A stretch of 64,000 nt of DNA from Bradyrhizobium sp. PSBB068 (GTDB lineage Bacteria > Pseudomonadota > Alphaproteobacteria > Rhizobiales > Xanthobacteraceae): positions 5,456,001-5,520,000 of the forward strand of contig CP069300.1 of the NCBI GenBank assembly GCA_016839165.1, given 5' to 3'. The translations under genes were made by a program, and so were the position numbers. Below the pieces are notes generated by a model, which saw only the letters and a program-made list of their open reading frames with translations, was not told where the DNA came from and did no database searches. Positions 56,975-64,000 of the stretch are shown piece by piece; positions within the stretch are counted from its first letter, which is position 1, and every line of letters starts with the position of its first letter.

Positions 56975-57426
56975 AGGGCTTTCTTTGCACTTCCGGGGGG
57001 AGGCTGGTTCACGATCCCCCAGAACAATCCGAGTTCCTTAACCGCATCCACAAACTCGTGAAAATCGACTGGCTTGACCACGTATGCGTTTACACCAAGC
57101 TGGTAGCTATCCAACACGTCCTTTTCTTCGTGCGATGAGGTGAGCACGACCACCGGAATCATCTTGAATTGTTCGTCGGACCTAATCTTCTGCAATACCT
57201 CCAGACCGTTGACTTTCGGCAACTTCAGATCCAATAGGATCACTGCCGGATTGCCTTCGGCTCGCGAAGCAAAACCCTCTCGACGACAAAGATAGTCCAG
57301 CGCCTCCTTGCCATCTCGAGTGACAACAACCTCGTTGGCGAGCTTGTATTCGTCGAGAGCCGTGAACGTCAACTCAACGTCTCTCGGGTCATCGTCTACG
57401 ATCAGAATTCGCCTGAGTTCGCGCAT
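56971..57426 (-). CDS. Stand-alone response regulator (Rcp1-like)
   Basis: A receiver of about 151 residues: ILIVDDDPRDVELTFTALDE, phosphoacceptor Asp in VILLDLKLPKVNGLEVLQKI, VVVLTSSHEEKDVLDSYQLG and the lysine in VVKPVDFHEFVDAV. The LTSSHEE/DSYQLG/PVDF pattern is typical of receivers paired with phytochrome-type kinases. The ATG at 57426 overlaps the kinase gene (58604-57402) by 25 bases; a GTG at 57456 is an alternative. It is the middle gene of a three-gene phosphorelay operon. Confidence 0.92.
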   Translation of the reverse strand: MRELRRILIVDDDPRDVELTFTALDEYKLANEVVVTRDGKEALDYLCRREGFASRAEGNPAVILLDLKLPKVNGLEVLQKIRSDEQFKMIPVVVLTSSHEEKDVLDSYQLGVNAYVVKPVDFHEFVDAVKELGLFWGIVNQPPPGSAKKAL

Positions 57427-58604
57427 GATGCGTCTATCGCCCTTTCCACTGGACACTTTTCCCTTGGCAGCGAAACATAGAACGTCGCCCCACGATCAAC
57501 CGCCCCTTCTGCGCGCACTGATCCGCCATGCCGCTGGGCGATACGCTGAACGGTTGCCAAGCCAATTCCTGTGCCTTCGAACTCGTCAGTCCGATGCAGG
57601 CGCTGAAACACCCCAAATAATTTTCCCGCGTATTCCATATCGAATCCAACACCATTGTCCTTCACATAGATCTCCACCGAAGTCGCACTCCCCTCCAATG
57701 CGCCCACTTCGATTCTCGCCGGCTTTCGAAGGCTCGAAAACTTTACTGCATTGGAAAGCAAGTTCAGCATGACTAGCTTTAGAAGTGAGCGGTCTCCATG
57801 GCAGGCGGGAAACGCGCCAACCTCCCAGTGGATGTCTCGGCCATTCGTCTGCTGCTTAACTTCCGCAATCGCTTCCGTGATCAACCCTTGTAGATCAACG
57901 GTAGCCATCCTGCTTTCCGTTCGCCCTATTCTGGAGAACGTCAAAAGGTCGTCGATCAAGCTGCCCATTCTCTTTCCAGCATCGAAGATCGTCTCGACAT
58001 ACTTCTGGCCTTTCTCGTCCAGCGAACTCGACGCATGTTTGCGTAATAATTCCGAAAACCCGACAAGATGACGCAGCGGCGCGCGGAGGTCGTGCGAAAC
58101 GGAATAAGTAAACGACTCTAGCTCCTTGTTAGCCGCAGCCAGTTCCGACGCGCGCAACGTCAACTCCTGATTTAACCTACGTATCTCACCCTCCCGCCGC
58201 TGGCGCTGATCGAGCTCGATCTGGAGGCGGTCGCGCGCTTGACGAAGGCTTTCTTCGCTGCGTCGACGGACGCTGCTGAAGAACGTCACTGTTACTGCGG
58301 AAAGCACGAAGATCACGAAATAGGGCAAGTCTTGTCCAGATACGTAGAATGTATAGATTGGTTCGACAAACAGGTAGTTGAAGGTCGCTGCAGCTAACAC
58401 AACGGCAACTGCAGCGGGACCACTGCCCGCGTACCAAGTGACGATTCCAATCGCGAGTACGAGAGCCGGCAGCTCTGCGTCACGCAAATCGTATGATTGC
58501 AGTACCAACGCGACAGCAGTCACAATAAGTATCGACGTGACGGCGAAGACATAACGCATGACTGACGACCTAGGCAGCCGAAAGTCTTTTATCTTATGTA
58601 TCAC
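57402..58604 (-). CDS. DUF4118 membrane sensor histidine kinase
   Basis: A 400-residue kinase with a KdpD-like DUF4118 membrane block (about 16-110: YVFAVTSILIVTAVALVLQS, AGSGPAAVAVVLAAATFNYL with FVEPIYTFYVSGQDLPYFV), a coiled coil (120-165), HisKA with the phosphoacceptor in FTYSVSHDLRAPLRHLVGFS, and HATPase (LKLVMLNLLSNAVKFSS; GTGIGLATVQRIAQRHGG). It lacks the N-terminal KdpD and USP domains. The start is uncertain: a GTG at 58604 or ATG at 58559. It heads the operon with the receiver and receiver-PAS-kinase downstream. Confidence 0.92.
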   Translation of the reverse strand: MIHKIKDFRLPRSSVMRYVFAVTSILIVTAVALVLQSYDLRDAELPALVLAIGIVTWYAGSGPAAVAVVLAAATFNYLFVEPIYTFYVSGQDLPYFVIFVLSAVTVTFFSSVRRRSEESLRQARDRLQIELDQRQRREGEIRRLNQELTLRASELAAANKELESFTYSVSHDLRAPLRHLVGFSELLRKHASSSLDEKGQKYVETIFDAGKRMGSLIDDLLTFSRIGRTESRMATVDLQGLITEAIAEVKQQTNGRDIHWEVGAFPACHGDRSLLKLVMLNLLSNAVKFSSLRKPARIEVGALEGSATSVEIYVKDNGVGFDMEYAGKLFGVFQRLHRTDEFEGTGIGLATVQRIAQRHGGSVRAEGAVDRGATFYVSLPREKCPVERAIDASCANSGEF

Positions 58605-59095
58605 TTCCGATCACCCACGGCACGCCGCGGCCACAAGATGTAAGCGCCGAGGCCTGAGCGACACCGATGATTGCGATCATTGCACACTTTGTGTCCTATC
58701 GCCTACTCGGCTAATTTGTCCCTCGGACGGCTTAGTGCGCAGTCCTGGTGTCAGCGCAAGCGCTTCAGCTCGGTAAACAATACATCAACAACAGGGATGA
58801 CCGACTTCAAAGCGGCCACCTTATTTCCAAATCGCATGATCAGGACACTGCGCCACGGCATAGAGCGTAAGTTACGGCTCTGAGGTGATCGTCGTGTCTC
58901 TCTCGTCTATTCTCGGCACGTGTGCCGGATCGTAATCGAGGTGCAGCAATGTCTTGGATCAGTGAGCCGTGCGCGGCCCATATCGACCCTAGGATGGCGC
59001 ACGCCGCCCGTTTCGTTGATTGAACCCACGCCGGATACCAAACAAGGCTCCTAGCTGAAATGCCTCGGGTCGATCGGCACTGCCGTGCCGACGAC
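58605..59095. other. Intergenic stretch
   Basis: About 490 bases upstream of the DUF4118 kinase operon and downstream of the HisKA_2 kinase. No coding frame, RNA or clear repeat recognised; the operon promoter should lie here. Confidence 0.5.
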
Positions 59096-59794
59096 CTAGC
59101 CGAGGAGTATCCGCCCTACATCTGCTCCTGCGGGGCAAGCCTCAGCATTGTAGGTCATCGGAAAAATCACGGTCGAGCTAGTTCCCTGAGGTCCAGATTT
59201 CACGTCGATTGTTCCATGTAAGCGAGAGACAAGAGCTGCAACGATCCGCAGTCCTCGGCCAGGCACAGCGCCTGGATGAGCCACGCCATTGTCACTGATC
59301 CGGCATGCGATCATGTTACTCGTCGTGAACAGTTCCAGATCGATTTTACCCGTACCGCTCAGGAACGCGTGCCGCGCAGAATTCGTAATTAGCTCAAACA
59401 CGATCATTCCCAATAGCCAGCAACGTTCGGAAGTGATCCACACGGGACAGAGAGACAATGCCAGCTCAATCTTCCGGCTCTCAAGCTTCGAACGACAGAG
59501 AGCCTTACACAGCTTTTGAAGGTAGCTCGTCAGTTCGACAGTCGTGCTGCACTCCGGCATCTGCAACGAGTGATGGACACTAGCGTAGCCTTGAAGCCGA
59601 TCCTGCACGGCAGCAAGCGTCGCTTGCACCTCACTGTTTTGACTACGCTTTGCCGCGAGCGAAATAAGACTGATGGCTGACGACAACTCATTGTTTATTC
59701 GGTGACTGAACTCGCGCAGTAGCAGATGGTCCGATACGGATCCGTTCTCAGGACGCGCAACTCTCGCCGAGCCGGTTTGCTCACCAAACCCCAT
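59096..59794 (-). CDS. HisKA_2-type histidine kinase, single module
   Basis: A 232-residue soluble kinase core without a recognisable sensor domain. The dimerisation/phosphoacceptor segment LLLREFSHRINNELSSAISL is the HisKA_2/HWE-like signature (H-R-x-x-N), followed by an ATPase region (LLGMIVFELITNSARHAFLS; ISDNGVAHPGAVPGRGLRIV). Such kinases act in general stress pathways of alphaproteobacteria. The ATG has AGAGG eight bases upstream. No partner receiver is directly adjacent. About 700 bases upstream are non-coding apart from a candidate small RNA on the other strand. Confidence 0.88.
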   Translation of the reverse strand: MGFGEQTGSARVARPENGSVSDHLLLREFSHRINNELSSAISLISLAAKRSQNSEVQATLAAVQDRLQGYASVHHSLQMPECSTTVELTSYLQKLCKALCRSKLESRKIELALSLCPVWITSERCWLLGMIVFELITNSARHAFLSGTGKIDLELFTTSNMIACRISDNGVAHPGAVPGRGLRIVAALVSRLHGTIDVKSGPQGTSSTVIFPMTYNAEACPAGADVGRILLG

Positions 59795-60359
59795 CTAATC
59801 ACCTCTTCACGTTCTAAATCGGTCAACGATCGTGCGGCCAACTGCCGCTCGACCCCTTGGTGCGCATCCAAGGGTGGGTTTCTATAGCAAGGCGTCATTT
59901 CTCGGTCTTTCCAAGGGCGAGACGCAATTCCGCGATTGCACGTCCACACCTTTGGCGATCGCTACCAAAGCGGGGCAACCCGCGACGGCTTAGTGGGTGC
60001 GGCCAAGTATCGGGTCCCTAGCGACAATGCCATTCGCCTGACGAAAGCCTCAGCGCAAGACCGCGCCACAATGCTAAACTGACTGCGATCACTAGCTCAG
60101 CTCCTGCGCGGGATATGCTGTAGTATGAGGCCGAAAAATATCGCTCGCGATTTCCGCACCCCAAATTCGGAGCTACCTAGTAGCCCCGCCAACCACGCAG
60201 CTAGGCGCGCTCAACTCTAGAATTGAGCGGCACTACGGACGAAAGGTCACAAGCGTGACGATCAAAAGTTTGATGTAGCCAATGAAGCTGGGTGCTGAGG
60301 CCATATTATGCGTGAGTCGAGATCCACCTGACTGCTGATAGAAGGCCAATCATGCGAGT
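59795..60359. other. Non-coding stretch
   Basis: About 565 bases upstream of the HisKA_2 kinase with no supportable frame or repeat. Confidence 0.5.
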
Positions 60360-60399
60360 TCAATAGTTCCAGTCGGATGTGAAATACTCTCCATGCGAT

Positions 60400-60518
60400 C
60401 CAATATAGACAAGACGATGAGGGCTACCCCCAGCCCTTTGCCAGGCTCGAACGCGCTTCCTCCCACCGTCGAGCCGACTGGGCCGTCCGCTCCCCCCCCA
60501 GCGGGCGGCCCATTTTTT
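60400..60518 (+). ncRNA. Candidate small RNA ending in an intrinsic terminator
   Basis: No plus-strand gene precedes this region, yet it ends in a textbook terminator: GGGCCGTCCGCT (60480-60491) pairs with AGCGGGCGGCCC (60500-60511), one mismatch, then A and six T. Just upstream is CGCTTCCTCCCACCG (60453-60467), a CCTCCC anti-Shine-Dalgarno motif flanked by short complementary words. Small trans-acting RNAs of alphaproteobacteria commonly show this. The 5' end given is a guess. Confidence 0.5.
60480..60518 (+). terminator. Intrinsic terminator
   Basis: A 12-base GC-rich stem (one mismatch) around a C-rich loop, then ATTTTTT. This is the clearest factor-independent terminator in the window and lies outside any plus-strand operon. 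Confidence 0.8.
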
Positions 60519-60707
60519 GGCCAACCGCTTGATCGGCATTTGCCGTGTCGGCAGCGACCTTCGTAAGCGAATGTGGGACTCTCTCCAGGCTACGCATTAT
60601 TTAGTTCCGTTCCTCTAACCCGCGAAGCCTACCTGTCAAGTTGAGGAGTCCTCAGGACTCTGCTCGCTGCCTCTCAATGCGTCCCCTATGTATTCCGGAC
60701 CGCCAGA

Positions 60708-61056
60708 GGACGAATCCTTTGCAGCTATTGTGGAACATATGACGCATCGCGTCGCGGTGATGTATCTAGGAAAATTTGTTGAAGTCTTGAAGTCGCAACT
60801 AGGCGGCAGATATTTTCAAAGCCTCGCCATCCCTACACTCTGGCACTGCTGTCGGCCGTGCCGGTGCCCGAACCTGATGCAGCACGGAAGCGCATCGCTT
60901 GGGCGGCGATGTGCCCAGTCCGATGAGTCCTCCGAGTGGCTTCCGGTTCAGCACTCGTTGCCCTTTCGCGTTCGATTGCTGCCAGCAGGAGGAGCCGTCG
61001 CTACAGGCGGATGAAGATGACCGAACCGTCGCGTGCCACCTATACGATCTGCCCGA
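60708..61056 (+). pseudogene. Frameshifted C-terminal remnant of a peptide ABC transporter ATPase
   Basis: Three successive reading frames give pieces of the C-terminus of a DppD/DppF/OppF-type ATPase: IVEHMTHRVAVMYLGKFVEV, then HPYTLALLSAVPVPEPDAAR (about 60828 on), then GGDVPSPMSPPSGFRFSTRC followed by PFAFDCCQQEEP and VACHLYD (60899 on). At least two frameshifts separate them, and the Walker-containing N-terminal part is absent. It is a decayed fragment whose 3' end abuts the convergent cytochrome gene. Confidence 0.82.
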
Positions 61057-61104
61057 CGCTCACACGCTTCGTACAGCGCAGCTTGGCGGCACTATACGTC
61101 GGCA

Positions 61105-62439
61105 TCAATTGGCTTTCCGCTGGCGAACCATTTCGGCAGTAACAAGACCAGGCTTTCCGCCAAAGTGAGCAATGACGTAGTTTGATACCGCGGCGAGCTC
61201 TTCCGCGGAATATGCTTTGCCAAACGGCGGCATATATGCCCTGACTTTACCCGAAGCTAGGTCTGCACCCGTGAGCAGTATCTGTATCAAGTTAGTACCT
61301 GTAGGGTCGTTAACAGTCTGGCTACCTGCGAGCGCGGCGTACGATGTTTGCTGTCCATTGCCGTTCCACTGATGGCAACTTGCACATGCGCCCTCGAATA
61401 TTCGTCGTCCCAACCCGTCTGCATCTTCTTCAATGCCCGGTCCCCAGGGGCTTGATACCGCCATCGCTGGCGAGGAGAGGCTGATCTCGGACCCTCGCTG
61501 CCCTAATTGCGGTGAGATCCGCTTTAAGTATGCCACCAGTGCGTCAACATCCCCAGATGCCAGATACTGCAGGCTGTCGGCCACCGCCTCTCCCATAGGC
61601 CCGCCCGCGGATCCCCTGTTCGCCGCGTGCCCACTGCTTAGGTATTCGGCGAGAGCATTATCGCTCCAGCCGCCGACGCCGAAGCGTTGATCCGAGCTAA
61701 TGTTGTAAGCACGCCATCCTTCGACGATGGCCCCTGCGAATTTCTTAGAGTTGTCAAGGGCGAACGCCATGTTCCTCGGGGTGTGACATTCGCCACAATG
61801 ACCGAGTGCCGATGCCAAATACGCTCCACGATTTTCTCTATCGTTCAAGCTCGGGTCCGGTCGGAATCGTCTGTCTTTGAGGAATAGGAGATTCCATATC
61901 GCCATTGACCAACGTTGGTTAAAGGGAAACGATAGACTGTTGGCTCGTGGTGGCGCGTGAACCGCCGGAAGGCTGAACAAATATGCCTTGATTGCGACAG
62001 CATCTTCACGCCTCATCGCGGTGTACGACGTGTATGGAAATGCTGCGTAAAGATAGGTTCCATCCTTTGCAATTCCGCGGTGGAGCGCACGTACAAAATC
62101 ATTGTCGCTCCACGACCCGATCCCAGTCTCTCGATCCGGAGTAATATTAGTCGAATAGATTGTCCCAAACGGAAGGCGAAACGCGACCCCGCCAGAGAAT
62201 GGCGCGCGACCAGGTGCACTATGGCAGGCGACGCAGTCCGCTGCTCGCGCGAGGTACTCTCCCTTCGCAATCAAGGCAGGTGACGACTCGACGTCGGCTG
62301 CAACGACTTCAGGATCACGATCGAGCAGACGCCACGTCAGACCGGCACATAGCGCCGCAATGATGGCAATTGCGAATGCCCCCATGACGCGCAAGGCCCG
62401 ACCTTTCCTGCCAAAGCTGTCCCAGAATCTGATGTTCAT
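61105..62439 (-). CDS. Triheme membrane-anchored cytochrome c
   Basis: A 444-residue protein with an N-terminal anchor (AFAIAIIAALCAGLTWRLL) and three c-type haem motifs: CVACH (Cys69), CGECH (middle) and CASCH (about 352). Family blocks GGVAFRLPFGTIYSTNITPD, GIGSWSDNDFVRALHRGI and MPPFGKAYSAEELAAVSNY match the cytochrome subunits of membrane alcohol/aldehyde dehydrogenases and isoquinoline-type oxidoreductases. It transfers electrons from the periplasmic molybdenum enzyme to the respiratory chain. It overlaps the upstream molybdenum subunit gene by four bases, forming one enzyme operon. Confidence 0.94.
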   Translation of the reverse strand: MNIRFWDSFGRKGRALRVMGAFAIAIIAALCAGLTWRLLDRDPEVVAADVESSPALIAKGEYLARAADCVACHSAPGRAPFSGGVAFRLPFGTIYSTNITPDRETGIGSWSDNDFVRALHRGIAKDGTYLYAAFPYTSYTAMRREDAVAIKAYLFSLPAVHAPPRANSLSFPFNQRWSMAIWNLLFLKDRRFRPDPSLNDRENRGAYLASALGHCGECHTPRNMAFALDNSKKFAGAIVEGWRAYNISSDQRFGVGGWSDNALAEYLSSGHAANRGSAGGPMGEAVADSLQYLASGDVDALVAYLKRISPQLGQRGSEISLSSPAMAVSSPWGPGIEEDADGLGRRIFEGACASCHQWNGNGQQTSYAALAGSQTVNDPTGTNLIQILLTGADLASGKVRAYMPPFGKAYSAEELAAVSNYVIAHFGGKPGLVTAEMVRQRKAN

Positions 62440-64000
62440 TGTGTCTGGGCCACCTGCTGTGCGAACGGAATACGGCGCAGACGCCGACCAGTCGCAGAAT
62501 AGATCGCATTCGCCAGTGCCGGTGCCGCCGCCACGGTACCCGTCTCCCCGATCCCACCGATTGGAGCATCAGGATTGTTCACTAGATGGACCGATATTTC
62601 AGGCGCTTGGTTCATGCGAAGCATGCGATAGTCATTGAAGTTGCTCTGATCGACCCGACCATTCGTAACCGTAATCTCGCCGTAAAGTGCCATGGTCAGG
62701 CCGAAGATCATCCCTCCTTCCATTTGTGCTTCAATGATATTCGGGTTGACGACTGGGCCACAATCTACGGCAATGTGCACACGTCTTAGCCGTATTTCAC
62801 CTCCGGAGATCTCCGCCTCAAGCACCGAGGCAACATGAGTATTGAAGGAGAATTGCAGCGCAACCCCCCTGCCCCAGCCCTTGGGAAGCGGCTTCCCCCA
62901 TCCGGACTTCTCAACAGCGAGATCAAGCACCGAGCGGCCGCGAGAATTCTTTTTTAGAAACTTGCGCCGAAAGTCGACCGGATCCTGGGATGCAGCCGCA
63001 GCAAGCTCGTCCATCAAGCTTTCCACGACGAATACGTTGTGCGTCTGACCAACGCCGCGCCACCATAGCGTGTCGAATACGCGAGGTTCGCAACGAACGT
63101 AGTCGACCAGAGTTGCTGGTAGTTCGTACGGGGTTTCGGTGGCCCCTAAGACGGCGTCTGGATCAAGATGGCCGTCCTTCTGCATTCTGGATGGACGCCA
63201 TCGGGCCGCGACGGACGATCCGGTCACACGATGGGTCCATCCGGAGATATTGCCTTGTGCGTCGAGCCCCGCAGAGACCCTATCGTAGTAATAGGGTCGA
63301 TACAGGTCGTGCTGGATGTCCTCTTCGCGAGTCCAAATCAATTTTACCGGATACGGGAGTTGCTTTGCAATTCGTGCTGCCTGATGGATCGAGTCTACGT
63401 CGAGACGACGACCGAACCCTCCACCTAAATACTGATTATGAATGTTGATCGACTCTTGGGGCAAACCGGTAACGAGCGCGACGGCAAGTTGCGCGCGAAC
63501 CGGGACCTGTGTGCCCACCCACACATCCGCACCATCGGCTCGAATGTGTATCGTCGTATTGATCGGCTCCATTGGAGCGTGGGCCAGAAAGGGAAGTTGG
63601 TACACAGCATCGATCCGTGTGACGCTACCCGCAATGGCGGAGACAGGGTCTCCCTCTTGTTTTGCCACGACGCCCGGCTGCCGGGACGCAGTGTCCAAGT
63701 CCTTGATCAGATCTTCCGTTGATACACTCTTGTTCGGTCCCTCATCCCAATGGGGATTTGCGGCGGCCAGGCCTTGCGTTGCAGCCCACATGTTGTCGCC
63801 GATTACCGACACCAAATCATCAAGGCGAACGACGTCGCGGACACCGGATACGCGCTTGGCCGCGGCTTCGTCGATAGAAACAAGGCGACCACCCCTGACA
63901 GGACAGGCAGCAACTGTCCCGATCTTCATTCCAGGGACCTTGATATCAATTCCGAAAGTCGCCGTCCCGTTAGCCTTTGCCGCACTATCCAGTCGGTGAG
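62436..64000 (-). CDS. Molybdopterin hydroxylase large subunit (isoquinoline 1-oxidoreductase beta type), 5' end outside window
   Basis: About 520 C-terminal residues of a xanthine-oxidase-family large subunit; the frame runs off the window (ATFGIDIKVPGMKIG upstream of internal ATG 63929). Cofactor-binding blocks are visible: NQYLGGGFGRRLDVD, YVRCEPRVFDTLWWRGVGQT and GGIGETGTVAAAPALANAIY. The GGGFGRR and WWRGVG patterns fit the IorB/membrane aldehyde dehydrogenase group, which hydroxylates heterocycles or oxidises aldehydes using a 2Fe-2S small subunit and the triheme cytochrome. The small subunit is not in the window and would be expected beyond its right edge. The substrate cannot be assigned. 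Confidence 0.92.
   Translation of the reverse strand, partial: HRLDSAAKANGTATFGIDIKVPGMKIGTVAACPVRGGRLVSIDEAAAKRVSGVRDVVRLDDLVSVIGDNMWAATQGLAAANPHWDEGPNKSVSTEDLIKDLDTASRQPGVVAKQEGDPVSAIAGSVTRIDAVYQLPFLAHAPMEPINTTIHIRADGADVWVGTQVPVRAQLAVALVTGLPQESINIHNQYLGGGFGRRLDVDSIHQAARIAKQLPYPVKLIWTREEDIQHDLYRPYYYDRVSAGLDAQGNISGWTHRVTGSSVAARWRPSRMQKDGHLDPDAVLGATETPYELPATLVDYVRCEPRVFDTLWWRGVGQTHNVFVVESLMDELAAAASQDPVDFRRKFLKKNSRGRSVLDLAVEKSGWGKPLPKGWGRGVALQFSFNTHVASVLEAEISGGEIRLRRVHIAVDCGPVVNPNIIEAQMEGGMIFGLTMALYGEITVTNGRVDQSNFNDYRMLRMNQAPEISVHLVNNPDAPIGGIGETGTVAAAPALANAIYSATGRRLRRIPFAQQVAQTQ

Overview
The window reads as chromosomal DNA of a high-GC alphaproteobacterium, most likely Bradyrhizobium or a close relative. 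This rests on overall gene content, FixJ-type regulators, ClpP-class NfeD with a slipin partner, HWE/HisKA_2-type kinases and the style of the palindromic intergenic repeats. It is an inference from family recognition, not a database match.

Positions 1-31,600 look like stable, GC-rich chromosome. A divergent ligD/ku pair (bacterial non-homologous end joining) is followed by a lysine-rich DUF6496-type protein. Next comes a complete potassium-uptake locus on the minus strand: two candidate microproteins and kdpF, then kdpA, kdpB, kdpC, kdpD and kdpE. Small conserved proteins of unknown function follow, then a DapA-like protein that lacks the Schiff-base lysine, an NfeD/slipin membrane pair, a short Hsp20, Lon protease, and one intact ISAs1-family element whose ends and 10-bp target duplication can be read exactly. 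A molybdenum/formate-flavoured group comes after that: an OFA-family antiporter, a TusA-like protein, MobB, a MoeA fused to a periplasmic-binding-like domain and a second MoeA-like protein. Three orphan solute-binding proteins of three transporter classes (ABC, TAXI-TRAP, TTT/Bug) close the segment, which ends in a tRNA with a CAT anticodon of the Ile2 type.

Downstream of the tRNA (31,675 to the end) the character changes. The DNA is visibly AT-richer, gaps are longer, and broken genes appear: a 3' tRNA fragment, a LuxR autoinducer-domain fragment, a collapsed poxB and a frameshifted peptide-ABC ATPase. I read this as a genomic island or a mosaic of islands. Its core is a signalling block containing two tandem modules. 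Each module is a single-domain response regulator followed by a giant protein (about 1,830-1,860 residues) that combines a degenerate Ser/Thr kinase domain, an AAA/STAND-type ATPase, a helical region, GAF, PAS and a histidine kinase. A FixJ-like regulator sits upstream, and a shared dyad motif lies in front of both receivers.

The island then carries an acetoin module (alsS, and budA with an unusual N-terminal DNA-binding-like extension), an AraC regulator, a cyanide-insensitive-type bd quinol oxidase, a second signalling operon (membrane kinase, receiver, receiver-PAS-kinase), a HisKA_2 kinase, a candidate small RNA, and a triheme cytochrome c with a molybdopterin hydroxylase subunit cut by the window edge. 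Together these suggest accessory functions for pyruvate overflow and respiratory flexibility under dense, heavily duplicated two-component control.
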